A DNA stretch of 8,844 nucleotides, taken from positions 1 to 8,844 of the forward strand of contig CAZOHN010000150.1 in the NCBI GenBank assembly GCA_964579325.1, read 5' to 3'. The DNA comes from CAZOHN01 sp964579325 (lineage in GTDB: Bacteria > Pseudomonadota > Alphaproteobacteria > Rhodobacterales > Rhodobacteraceae). The notes under the pieces are model-generated. The model was not told where the DNA came from. It ran no database searches and was given only the letters and a program-made list of their open reading frames with translations. Made by a program: the position numbers and the translations under genes. Shown piece after piece: positions 1-7,145 of the stretch (position 1 is its first letter; each line of letters begins with the position of its first letter).

Positions 1-208
1 CCCATGACCTTTCACCGTCCGAGATCGAGGGCTGGGTCGATGATGCCAAGCGGGGTATGGAGACTGCCCTGCGGGTGAATCCGCTGGAGATCCGCGAGCA
101 CTACCAAAAGCAGCTGAAGGACTGCAGGAAGCCTTCGGCGAGGCCATGCTGGAGTTGCGCGCCCGAAGAAAGCTGTCGGCCCTCGTGGAGCGGGAGGACG
201 GCACTTGA
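1..208 (+). pseudogene. IS3-family orfA (helix-turn-helix DNA-binding protein), 5'-truncated by the window and frameshifted
   Basis: Reading from base 3 gives LSPSEIEGWVDDAKRGME and then a run ending in QLKD at bases 108-122. This is the C-terminal half of an IS3-type OrfA. The frame then breaks. Moving to the frame starting at base 125 continues with QEAFGEAMLELRARRKLSAL and reaches TGA at 206-208. The expected junction is GAC-CTG-CAG and the sequence has GAC-TG-CAG, so one base was lost at about 122-123. In intact elements OrfA binds the terminal repeats and makes the OrfAB transposase by programmed frameshifting near its end. This break lies about 85 bases before the stop and is not at an obvious slippery run, so I read it as decay. 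The family call rests on memory of related IS3 proteins. Confidence 0.8.
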
Positions 209-1024
209 TCCGGACGCTCCATGAGGGTCTTCGGGCCGACGGGTTTGCGGTGCCGCTGACAATGCTCTGTGCCTGGTCCGGCGTGCCGCGGCGGACGGTC
301 TGCTGCAAGCCGACCAAGGCCACGCCAATGGCCGATCCGCGATGGGCCGAACCGGTCAAGGTCATGATCGAGAAGGAACCTTCCTTCGGCCAGCGTTCCG
401 TGGCCTGGCTTCCAGGATTCAACAAGAACACCGTGCTGCACATCTTCCAGATCAAGGGTTGGCGGGCACGCCAGCGCCCGATCGGCATGCGGTCCCGGAT
501 CGAGGCGGTGCCGTCTGTCGCCAAAGCGCCCGATGAGCGCTGGTCGACGAGCCTGTGCCGGGTCTGGGCCGGACGCGACGGCCGGACCGCGCTGGCTCTC
601 GTGATCGACCCCGCACGCGCGAGCTTCCGGGCCGGCGCCTGTCACGCTCCGGCAAGGCGACCACCGCCGCCGGGGAACTGGAGAATGCGCTGATCAGCCG
701 GTTCGAAACGTCCGGCCAGGTGCCGCAGGAGCTCCTTCCGTGGACCGACAGCGGGATGGTCTACACAAGCCGGAAATACATGGCGCTGGTCCGACGCCAT
801 GGACTGAAGCTGGCGTTCATCACGCCGCATAGCCCGCAGCAGAACGGCATGGTCGAGAGTGTCATCCGGACGCTGAAGGAGCAATGCACCCATCTCCAGT
901 GCTTCGACAGCATCCAGCACACCGCACGTGCCATCGGCGACAGGATCAGCTTCCACACCAACCGGCGCCCACATCAGGTGCTGGAGCTGAAGACCCCGCC
1001 GAGGCATTCGCGTTAGCGGCTTAA
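205..1024 (+). pseudogene. IS3-family orfB transposase, two frameshifts and a lost catalytic Asp
   Basis: The gene could start at TTG 205, overlapping the orfA stop. The first frame runs through FGQRSVAWLPGFNKNTV (residues about 61-77) and DERWSTSLCRVWAGRDG to bases 607-609. It resumes one base out of register at 612 with the Ser-Gly-Lys-Ala block and TDSGMVYTS. It then runs through PQQNGMVESVIRTLKEQC and RRPHQ. A last lost base near 997 hides the normal EAFALAA-stop ending at 1001-1024. Of the DDE retroviral-integrase-type triad, the second Asp (in TDSG) and the Glu (in NGMVE) are present. The first, expected in W-S-T-D-L-C, is Ser here (codon 550-552, AGC). Other family-conserved positions are also changed, for example SDNG to TDSG. 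The protein is non-functional. Confidence 0.88.
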
Positions 1025-1101
1025 CCTGTGCAGACTCCGCAGGGTCGAAACCGCCACGCATGGTTCCAGCAGAGGCACGGCTTGTCGGCGAGGCAGGGAC
1101 T
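1025..1101. other. Spacer between the IS relic and the RND pump gene
   Basis: Seventy-seven bases separate the ancestral orfB stop from the RND permease stop, with the two genes converging. The right end of the IS must lie here or slightly beyond. I see no clear hairpin plus T-run terminator for the pump gene and no gene. Confidence 0.5.
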
Positions 1102-4100
1102 CTATGCGCGCGAGACCGAGGAATCGTCCGATGCAACCGCGGCATCCAGCTCGCGGATCAGTCGTGTCTCCTCCTCCGCCCTGGTTCCCGAAAGGCCCGC
1201 GAGGAGCAAGTAGGCGACGGGCGTGAGATAGAGCGTGGAGAGGGTGGCAAGACCTAAGCCTCCCACAATCACCCAGCCCAACGCTTCTCGCGCCTCGGCT
1301 CCCGCGCCGGAGGAGAGGATTAGCGGCACACCGCCGAGGACCGTCGAGATCATGGTCATCATCACCGGACGCAGCCGGATCCTGCTCGCGTTCAGGATCG
1401 CGTCCGCCACGCTCTCGCCGCGATCGCGCAGTTGATTGGCAAACTCGACGATCAGGATGCCGTTCTTGGCCATGATGCCGATCAGCATCACAAGTCCGAT
1501 CTGGCTGTAGATGTTCAAGCTCAGTCCCGTCAGCACGAGCGCAAAGATCGCGCAGGCGAGTCCGAGAGGAACGGTGGCCATCACCACGATGGCCGAGACG
1601 AAGCTCTCGAACTGCGCGGAAAGGACAAGGAACACGACGAGTATTGCGAAACCGAAGGTCAGGAAAAGGCCGGCCGAAGTCTCGTCGAGTGTCGCGGCCT
1701 CGGCCAGGGGGACAATGCGGTTCTGCGGCTCGAGGATTTCGGCCGCGATGGCCCCGACCTCGTCCAGCGCAGCACCCAGCGACATCGCGGGCGTCAGGCC
1801 GGCGGAGATCTCGACGGACCGGCTCTGATCCTCGCGCTCCAGCTCCGGCGCGATGGCGCGTTCCTCCAGGTGAACGAAGGAGGACAGCGGGATCATCTGG
1901 CCATCGCCAGCCTGCACGAACACGTTCTCGAGGTCGCCCGGATCGTTGACCGGGGTCCCGGTCGACAGCATCTGAACATCGTAGCTCGTATCATTGACGA
2001 ACACGCTTCCCACGCTGCGCCCTTCGAGTACGGCCCGGAGTGCGTCTCCGAGTCCCGAGATATCAATGCCTAGGTCAGACGCTCGAGTGCGGTCGATCTC
2101 GATGAAGAGCTGTGGCTGGGTCGTCTCGTATTCCAGGCGCACCTGCCCAAAACCGTTGTTCTGCTGCATCCGCTCGACCAGTGCCCCCGCGACCGCTTCA
2201 AGCTGGCCATAGTCGTTGCCCGTGACAGCGAACGTCAGTCCGCGTCCAGCGCCACGGATACCGAGCGAGTTCGGTTGGATCGCAAAGGCCCGGACACCGA
2301 CCACGCTCCGAAGCGCGCCGTTGATGTCGCCCACGATCTCCTGCTGGGTCCGGGTGCGCTCGTCCCAGGGGGCGAGCGTCATCACCATGAAGCCACGCGC
2401 GTTCGATCCGGTGCCGGCGATGGAGAAGACGTTGCGCACCTCGCCGCGTTCGCGAAGTGGCGTCAGCAACCCCTCGATCTCGCGCATTTTGGAAGCCGTG
2501 TAGTCGAGCGACACCCCCTGCGGCGCCGTCACGCTCAGGAGAGCCACGGCACGGTCCTCGGGCGGGGTCAGTTCCTGTCGGATCCCCGTCGACATCATTG
2601 CGGCGGTCGCCGCGAAAAGCCCAGCGACGAGCACGACGACCAGCGGATTGGCGAGCGCAATCCGCAGCGTTGCCGCATAGAAGCCGGCGAGGCCGTCGCC
2701 GATCCAGCCGAAGAACCCTCCGCTGCCCGCTTCCACGTCGCGGTCGCGCAGGATGCGGCTCGCCAGGACAGGACAAAGGGACAGAGCGACAACCGAGGAC
2801 AGCCCGACCGCCATGGCAAGCGTGAAGCCGAACTCGCGGAAAAGCCCACCCGCCTGCCCCGGCAGGAAAGAAAGCGGGATGAATACTGCGGCAAGTGTGG
2901 CAGTGGTCGTGACCACCGCAAAAAACACCTGCTGGGTACCTAGAACTGCGGCGGCGCGGGGTCCCATGCCCTCCGACCGGCGGCGCACGATGTTTTCGAG
3001 CACCACGATGGCATCATCGACAACCATGCCCGTCGCAAGCACCAGAGCAAGCAGCGTCAGGATGTTGACCGAGAACCCGACCATGTAGATCGCCGCCAGG
3101 GTGCCAATCAACGCAACCGGCATCGTGATCGCCGGGATCAACGTTGCGCGGAGGTCGCGAAGGAACAGAAAGATCACCACCACGACGATGGCGACAGCCA
3201 GAAGCAGCGTCTTCAGCACTTCCTGGATGGAGCCACGGATGAAAACAGCGTCGTCGGAGGTGACGAAGATGTTGACGTCGTCGGGCAATGTCTTGCGGAG
3301 GTCACCGACGGCCGAATTCACCCCTTCCGAAATCGACAAGGTATTGCTTGTGGCTTGCCTCACGACGCCAAGCCCGAGGCCGGTCTCCCCGTTCGCACGC
3401 AGGATCGTCTGGTTCGGCTCAGGCCCGAGCGTCACGCGCGCAACGTCCCTCACAAGGACATTCTCGCGGATCACAAGCTCTTCGAAGGCCTCCGGTGTCG
3501 CGACTGCCGCCGTGGTCCGCACATTGATCGACTGGCGTTCGCCGCTCAGGTCCCCTGCGGGCGCGTCATAGGCCACGTCTGCGAGGGTCCGCCGCAGGTC
3601 GGCCAGAGTGAGGCCACGGCTCGCAAGCGCCATCATGTCGATATCGACACGGAAGATGGGCTCCCTGTCGCCATAGACCTGAAGATCGGCCACTCCTTCG
3701 ATCGAAATGAGACGATCGGAGATTCTCTCCTCCACCAGTCGCGTCAGGTCCTGTGCACTTAGCGTTGCCGAAGTAACCGCGATGCGAACGACCGGCTGCG
3801 CATCGGCGTCGGCCTTGACGATCTGAGGAGTTTCCGCGCCGTCGGGAAGGTTGTTGGCGATACGTGCGACAGCATCTCGCGTGTCGGTTGCGGCTACGTC
3901 GAGGTCGGCATTCTCGGCGAACTCCAGCGTCACCCGACTGCGTCCGAAACGCGAGTTCGACGAGATCGAGCGCACTCCGGCAACACGGCCGACCGCGCCT
4001 TCGATCCGGCTGGTTACTTCCTGGTCCACCGTTTCTGGAGAGGCCCCCTGGAACTCGGTCGTCACGGTGATGACCGGTCGGTCGACATTTGGCAGTTCCC

Positions 4101-4233
4101 GCACCTCGACACCGAGAAGACTTGCCAGTCCGGCGATGACGATGAGCGCACTGAGAACGAAGGCGAGGATAGGTCGCCGCACGAACAGGGCAGTGCCCGA
4201 TTGTCCGGCCTTTTCGGCGGTTGACTGTTTCAT
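1102..4233 (-). CDS. RND multidrug efflux permease, HAE1/AcrB family
   Basis: A full-length 1043-residue inner-membrane proton/drug antiporter, the usual size for AcrB-type pumps. TM1 lies at about residues 18-40, followed by the porter-domain opening with LPNVDRPVITVTTEFQGA. The TM4 proton-relay pair is Asp406-Asp407 in GMVVDDAIVVLENI, and the TM10 Lys is Lys923 in AKNGILIVEFANQ; these match the relay residues of AcrB. A second TM helix opens the C-terminal half at about 528-548, and the last helices end near 1012 with a short acidic cytoplasmic tail. The ATG at 4233 is supported by GAGGG at 4245-4249, though the 11-base spacing is long. The gene starts 14 bases after the stop of the fusion-protein gene, so the two form one operon. 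Substrates cannot be told from sequence. No outer-membrane factor gene is seen here. Confidence 0.95.
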   Translation of the reverse strand: MKQSTAEKAGQSGTALFVRRPILAFVLSALIVIAGLASLLGVEVRELPNVDRPVITVTTEFQGASPETVDQEVTSRIEGAVGRVAGVRSISSNSRFGRSRVTLEFAENADLDVAATDTRDAVARIANNLPDGAETPQIVKADADAQPVVRIAVTSATLSAQDLTRLVEERISDRLISIEGVADLQVYGDREPIFRVDIDMMALASRGLTLADLRRTLADVAYDAPAGDLSGERQSINVRTTAAVATPEAFEELVIRENVLVRDVARVTLGPEPNQTILRANGETGLGLGVVRQATSNTLSISEGVNSAVGDLRKTLPDDVNIFVTSDDAVFIRGSIQEVLKTLLLAVAIVVVVIFLFLRDLRATLIPAITMPVALIGTLAAIYMVGFSVNILTLLALVLATGMVVDDAIVVLENIVRRRSEGMGPRAAAVLGTQQVFFAVVTTTATLAAVFIPLSFLPGQAGGLFREFGFTLAMAVGLSSVVALSLCPVLASRILRDRDVEAGSGGFFGWIGDGLAGFYAATLRIALANPLVVVLVAGLFAATAAMMSTGIRQELTPPEDRAVALLSVTAPQGVSLDYTASKMREIEGLLTPLRERGEVRNVFSIAGTGSNARGFMVMTLAPWDERTRTQQEIVGDINGALRSVVGVRAFAIQPNSLGIRGAGRGLTFAVTGNDYGQLEAVAGALVERMQQNNGFGQVRLEYETTQPQLFIEIDRTRASDLGIDISGLGDALRAVLEGRSVGSVFVNDTSYDVQMLSTGTPVNDPGDLENVFVQAGDGQMIPLSSFVHLEERAIAPELEREDQSRSVEISAGLTPAMSLGAALDEVGAIAAEILEPQNRIVPLAEAATLDETSAGLFLTFGFAILVVFLVLSAQFESFVSAIVVMATVPLGLACAIFALVLTGLSLNIYSQIGLVMLIGIMAKNGILIVEFANQLRDRGESVADAILNASRIRLRPVMMTMISTVLGGVPLILSSGAGAEAREALGWVIVGGLGLATLSTLYLTPVAYLLLAGLSGTRAEEETRLIRELDAAVASDDSSVSRA

Positions 4234-4247
4234 GGCGGGGTCGGCCC

Positions 4248-5429
4248 TCAGATATCGCGCATCGGGCCGGCTCGGCGCGTTGGCCCGGCCGGGGCGGAAA
4301 CCCCGGTCACAATCTCGACTTCGCCGCCGGGTCGCAGACCCTGGACGCCTTCGACGACAACGCGATCACCTGGTGAAACCTCCCCCTCGACAAGAACGCT
4401 GTCGCTGTTTCGCTGGCGGATCGAGACCGGTACCCGCTCGGCCCTTCCGTCGCGCACGACCCAGACGAAAGAGCCTTCCCCGGACCACTGAATCGCGAGC
4501 GGATCGACCGACGGCACCGCGTCGCCAGGGAACGTCAGCGTTACCGAGAAGGACTGGCCAGCCCGCAGGCTGTCATCGGAGTTGTCGAGGCGACCCTGTA
4601 CCCGCAGCGTTCGGCTTGCGCGATCCACCACGTTGTCCATCGCCACGATCTCTCCCGCCAGGATCAGATCGAGGCGGGCGAGAGGTGTCACGTCGATCGG
4701 CAGTCCGATGTACAGTCTGCCGATGAAGCGTTCCGGAACGCGGAAATCTATCAGTATGCTCGATCGGTCGGTCAGGAGGGCGATGGTGTCCTGCGCGCTG
4801 ATCCGGTCCCCCGTCTCGACCTCCAGAAGTCCGACCCAGCCGGATATCGGGGCCAAGATCTGACGTTGCGCGAGCTCGTGTTCGGCCTGATCGACCTCAA
4901 GTTCGGAGGTGCGGACGGCAAGTTCCGCCTCCCGCAATTGCACAATCGGAACCGCGCCCGAGGCATTCAGGGTCCCGAGCCGCGCCAGATTGCTCGTCGC
5001 ATCGTCCACCATGAGGCGCGCACGTTCCAGCGCGATGCGCTGCGCTTCGTTGTCAAGTTGCACAATCGACGTCCCGGCCTCGACATAGCTTCCGGGAAGT
5101 ACGGCAAGTTCGCGGATCATGCCCGTTGCCTCGGATCGCACGGTGACCGAACGGACTGCTCTGCCGTCGCCGATGGCCGAGACACGCGCGTTCATCTGCC
5201 CATGCTCGACTTCTGCCACGACAACTCTTGCCGGTCCGCCTCCGAAACCGCCTCCGAAACCGCCTTGGCCGCTTCCGCCTGCGGCCCCTGCGGGCGGCTC
5301 GATCCCGAGAAGGTCATAAACTCCGGCACGCTCGAGGTATGGTGCGGCCGAGGGCACATAGAGCGCCCACACGACAACTGCTGCGGCTATGGTTGCCGAC
5401 CCTAGAACGATCTGCCTGAGAAGATTCAT
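4248..5429 (-). CDS. RND efflux periplasmic adaptor (membrane fusion protein, AcrA/MexA-like)
   Basis: A 393-residue periplasmic adaptor that should link the RND permease of the next gene to a TolC-like channel. The N-terminus is one membrane anchor (about residues 6-28) with no lipobox Cys. A Gly/Phe-rich linker follows at about 50-65 (GGSGQGGFGGGFGGG). The first half of the lipoyl-like domain is around 95-127, a helical hairpin rich in Glu/Arg/Leu spans about 128-188, and the second lipoyl half has LAPISGWVGLLEVETGDRI at 192-210. The beta-barrel and membrane-proximal domains fill 225-375. I chose ATG 5429 because it is followed directly by the anchor. The same frame is open upstream to 5675, but that stretch has no family features and would overlap soxA. 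The C-terminal tail (SAPAGPTRRAGPMRDI) is low-complexity. Confidence 0.93.
   Translation of the reverse strand: MNLLRQIVLGSATIAAAVVVWALYVPSAAPYLERAGVYDLLGIEPPAGAAGGSGQGGFGGGFGGGPARVVVAEVEHGQMNARVSAIGDGRAVRSVTVRSEATGMIRELAVLPGSYVEAGTSIVQLDNEAQRIALERARLMVDDATSNLARLGTLNASGAVPIVQLREAELAVRTSELEVDQAEHELAQRQILAPISGWVGLLEVETGDRISAQDTIALLTDRSSILIDFRVPERFIGRLYIGLPIDVTPLARLDLILAGEIVAMDNVVDRASRTLRVQGRLDNSDDSLRAGQSFSVTLTFPGDAVPSVDPLAIQWSGEGSFVWVVRDGRAERVPVSIRQRNSDSVLVEGEVSPGDRVVVEGVQGLRPGGEVEIVTGVSAPAGPTRRAGPMRDI
5236..5268 (-). repeat. Short tandem repeat coding for the Gly/Phe-rich linker of the adaptor
   Basis: On the plus strand the 12-base unit CCGCCTCCGAAA occurs twice head to tail (5236-5247 and 5248-5259), followed by a partial third copy starting CCGCC at 5260. 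On the coding strand this gives repeated Phe-Gly-Gly-Gly. The linker joins the membrane anchor to the folded adaptor. Replication slippage in such a repeat could change linker length without shifting the frame. Confidence 0.7.
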
Positions 5430-5478
5430 GGCACCACCGATCCGTTCCGGGCCAGGCCACTGCGCCCGACCATTCCGC

Positions 5479-5506
5479 CATGTAGCACTGCTGCGGGCAA
5501 GCCCAA
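5479..5506 (-). promoter_or_regulatory. Candidate sigma70-type promoter for the efflux operon (weak)
   Basis: On the minus strand TTGGGC (5501-5506) is followed after 16 bases by TACATG (5479-5484). These are imperfect -35 and -10 boxes at an acceptable spacing. Transcription would start near 5470 and leave a leader of about 40 bases before the adaptor ATG at 5429. The gap between soxA and the adaptor is the only non-coding space where such a promoter could sit. Both boxes match the consensus poorly, and read-through from the sox-like operon is an alternative. Confidence 0.25.
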
Positions 5507-5606
5507 CAAAGAAATCGTGATTGCCGGTCGCGCTTTCGAGGATTGCACATCCCGGAACTGCGACGCTCGGGCCCGCCTTGGACTGGGGCGATGCGCACCC
5601 TTCGGG

Positions 5607-5628
5607 CCGGCGCAGCCCGACGCGCCGG
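5607..5628 (-). terminator. GC-rich hairpin just after soxA; possible terminator or processing site
   Basis: CCGGCGC (5607-5613) and GCGCCGG (5622-5628) form a perfect 7-base inverted repeat around an 8-base loop, beginning four bases downstream of the soxA stop on the minus strand. The position fits the end of the sox-like transcript. No T-run follows in the transcribed direction, so it is not a standard intrinsic terminator. It could be a stabilising 3' hairpin or a chance GC repeat. Confidence 0.35.
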
Positions 5629-5631
5629 GGA

Positions 5632-6378
5632 TCAAGGCCGGACGGCCGGGGTCTCGACCGCCATGCCACCCGCACGCGCCATCAGGAACGCCTCCAGCGC
5701 CACGAACTCGGCCGAGCCCGGCGGGAACGGCTCGCTCCGCACCCCAGTCATGCAACCCCGGAACCGCCGCTGGAGCGACCCCATCGCCTGCCACTCCAGC
5801 CGGTAGATCGGATATCCCACCGGGTGCGCCTGCGGGATCGGTGCGGCCAGCAGCCGGCCGCCCGCGTTGTCGTCGTGGCACTGCGCACAGGACAGGTTGA
5901 GCTGTCCCATCCGCGTGTGCCACAGCGCCTCTCCCTTCTCCCGCACCGCATCCATCGGTGGGTCGGGGTCGGGCGCAACCGGCATCCCCCGCGACTGCAA
6001 TCCGACAAGCGCCGAGAGCGCCAGGAGGCGCGCGTCCTCAGGGCCCGCCGCCTCCGCCCCCTGATACCGCGTCCGGCACAGGTCGATCCGCCCGCCCAGA
6101 TCCACCGCGCGGGCCTCCGCCGCATCCCACGCCGGATAGCGCGCCGCGACCCCGGCCATGCCTTCCGGCGCCATGTGGCACTCCGCGCAGGACGGCCCCG
6201 CCGCGCCCGGCTCGTCCCAAAGCCGCCGCCCCTCGAGTACCGCCAGCATCCCGGGGTTTGCCATGTCGTCGGCCTGCATTTCTTGCGTCTCGGCGCTCAT
6301 GTCTGCAAAGCCCGACCGCCGGTCGTCCGCCATGGCCGATCCGGCTGCAAGTATCGCGACCAGCGCCAGCGCCTTCAC
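5632..6378 (-). CDS. soxA: SoxA-like diheme cytochrome c, sulfur oxidation
   Basis: A 248-residue periplasmic protein. In Sox systems SoxA pairs with SoxX to join the sulfur substrate oxidatively to the Cys on the SoxY arm. A Sec signal peptide is clear (cleavage near Ala17, AGSAMA|DD). Two heme sites are present, CAECH at 64-68 and CAQCH at 164-168. Cys101 in IDLCRTRY is in the place of the distal heme ligand of the first heme. Cys209 in RRFRGCMTGVRSEPF is in the place of the active-site Cys ligand, which is persulfidated in characterised SoxA. The start is GTG 6378, overlapping the soxZ stop as GTGA and preceded by GAGG at 6383-6386. An upstream in-frame ATG at 6432 lies inside soxZ and would add an unrelated arginine-rich leader. 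The protein is a little shorter than diheme SoxA proteins I recall. It is the last gene of the operon in view; soxB, its usual next neighbour, is absent. Confidence 0.95.
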   Translation of the reverse strand: MKALALVAILAAGSAMADDRRSGFADMSAETQEMQADDMANPGMLAVLEGRRLWDEPGAAGPSCAECHMAPEGMAGVAARYPAWDAAEARAVDLGGRIDLCRTRYQGAEAAGPEDARLLALSALVGLQSRGMPVAPDPDPPMDAVREKGEALWHTRMGQLNLSCAQCHDDNAGGRLLAAPIPQAHPVGYPIYRLEWQAMGSLQRRFRGCMTGVRSEPFPPGSAEFVALEAFLMARAGGMAVETPAVRP

Positions 6379-6692
6379 GCGACCTCGATCCGCCCCGCCT
6401 GCCGGTGCAGCGCGCCCTGCCAGTCGGTCCATTCAAGCTCCACCTCGCAGCTTTCCTCTACCCGCAGAGGAAAGGCGAAGAACGGGTTGGCCGCGACGGC
6501 GGGGTGCAGGTCGATCTCCAGCACCACCGTGCCGTCGACCCGCGCCACCAGCCGGGTGATGATGTCGCGCGGGACCATCGAGCCGTCGATGCGGGGGCGG
6601 AACCCGGTCTCCATGGGGTGCGAGATCAGTACCTTGATCTCGACGATCTCGCCCTTCGCGGCAGTCGGCGGAATATTCACCAGCGCCTGCAT
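6375..6692 (-). CDS. soxZ: SoxZ-like subunit of the sulfur carrier complex
   Basis: A 105-residue immunoglobulin-like protein that binds SoxY to form the periplasmic SoxYZ carrier. Family features visible are ISHPMETG at 23-30, NPFFAFPLRVEESC at 69-82 and a closing W-T-D-W-Q-G segment at 88-93. It has no signal peptide, as expected, since SoxZ is exported folded with Tat-targeted SoxY. The start ATG at 6692 lies three bases after the soxY stop, with GAGGG at 6700-6704 as ribosome site. The end overlaps the soxA start by four bases (GTGA), which points to translational coupling. The sequence looks like ordinary SoxZ; nothing in it mirrors the altered arm of its partner. Confidence 0.95.
   Translation of the reverse strand: MQALVNIPPTAAKGEIVEIKVLISHPMETGFRPRIDGSMVPRDIITRLVARVDGTVVLEIDLHPAVAANPFFAFPLRVEESCEVELEWTDWQGALHRQAGRIEVA
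6383..6386 (-). promoter_or_regulatory. Ribosome binding site deciding the GTG start of soxA
   Basis: GAGG on the minus strand lies four bases before GTG 6378. Together with the GTGA overlap and the signal peptide that starts at this codon, it supports the GTG over the upstream ATG at 6432. Confidence 0.6.
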
Positions 6693-6695
6693 GGC

Positions 6696-7145
6696 TCAGC
6701 CCTCGATACAGGCCGGGGCGGTGACGATCACGTTCACCGCAGTGGTCCAGAGGCTGCCGTCGCTCATCCGCGCATAGGCGTGCACCTTCTGCGTGTCGCC
6801 CAGTCGGATCCGCGTCTGGAACCGTGCCAGCCCCAAGGCAGGGGCAGGGCGGAACCGCACGATCTCGGGCAGGGGATTGCGTTCGTTCAGAACGACGATC
6901 TCGGCCACATGGTCCTCTGCCGTCATCGCGCTTTCGACCGTGACCGTGAGCGGGATCGCGTTGCCGTTCTCTACAAGAAGCGGAATGTCGAGCGCGATCC
7001 GCCCTTCGGTTGCCGCCGCCCCGCCGGTGAACTCCTCCACTGCCGCGAGCATCGTCTCGAGCGAGGCCGAAGCCGGCCGGGCGATGGCCCAGACTGGTGC
7101 GGCAAGTCCCAGCGCCAGCGCGGCGCGGCGCGAAAGCGGTGTCAT
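6696..7145 (-). CDS. soxY: SoxY-related sulfur carrier with an ACIE-type arm instead of GGCGG
   Basis: A 149-residue Tat-exported SoxY homologue. The leader has Ser-Arg-Arg-Ala-Ala-Leu at 5-10 and likely cleavage after Ala27 (PASA|S). The SoxY fold is clear: ENGNAIPLTVTVESAMT at 59-75, NERNPLPEIVRF at 87-98, TRIRLGDTQKVHAYARMSDG at 111-130. Canonical SoxY ends in VT-x-GGCGG, where the flexible Gly-rich arm carries the sulfur intermediate on its Cys. Here the end is VTAPACIEG, and Cys146 is the only Cys in the protein. No other frame at the 3' end encodes GGCGG, so this is not a frameshift artefact. From memory it matches a named paralogue family, the 'SoxY-related AACIE arm protein', whose function I do not know to be established. 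The ATG at 7145 overlaps the soxX stop (ATGA) and has GGAGGAG at 7148-7154. The retained Cys suggests it still carries a covalent intermediate. Confidence 0.93.
   Translation of the reverse strand: MTPLSRRAALALGLAAPVWAIARPASASLETMLAAVEEFTGGAAATEGRIALDIPLLVENGNAIPLTVTVESAMTAEDHVAEIVVLNERNPLPEIVRFRPAPALGLARFQTRIRLGDTQKVHAYARMSDGSLWTTAVNVIVTAPACIEG
6700..6704 (-). promoter_or_regulatory. soxZ ribosome binding site inside the SoxY arm codons
   Basis: GAGGG is read from the Glu-Gly codons that end the SoxY-like protein and lies seven bases before the soxZ ATG. The same bases therefore code the last arm residues and serve soxZ initiation. Confidence 0.6.

Larger units (their letters stand above)
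1..1024 (+). mobile_element. Decayed IS3-family insertion sequence (3' part, left end outside window)
   Basis: This stretch holds the end of orfA and all of orfB of an IS3-family element, in the usual order and with the usual small orfA/orfB overlap (TTGA at 205-208). Joining three reading frames gives a continuous IS3-type transposase. Each break is explained by one missing base, near 122/123, 610/611 and 997/998. Restoring the last one extends orfB to a TAA at 1022-1024. The first catalytic Asp is also replaced, so the element is dead and fairly old. I could not place the right terminal inverted repeat; it should lie somewhere in 1025-1101, just beyond the 3' end of the RND pump gene on the opposite strand. 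The left end and any target duplication are outside the window. Confidence 0.88.

Noticed and set aside
3851..4726. Plus-strand open frame of 291 codons opposite the pump operon
   Set aside because: It spans the junction of two clear minus-strand genes and has no family features.
5236..5268. Possible CRISPR-like or regulatory repeat array
   Set aside because: Two and a bit 12-base units without spacers, in frame inside a coding sequence, simply encode a Gly/Phe linker.
5430..5675. Earlier start for the adaptor, or a remnant of soxB in the gap after soxA
   Set aside because: None of the three minus-strand frames shows SoxB motifs or adaptor features; the membrane anchor begins exactly at ATG 5429.
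6690..6730. A frameshift hiding a normal GGCGG ending of soxY
   Set aside because: I read the other frames over the 3' end and none encodes GGCGG; the SoxY frame stays open to a stop correctly spaced before soxZ.
5521..6777. Plus-strand open frame of 418 codons opposite soxA and soxZ
   Set aside because: It is rich in Arg, Pro, His and Gly with no recognisable domain, and lies antisense to genes with unmistakable heme and Sox motifs. High-GC codon bias opens this frame.
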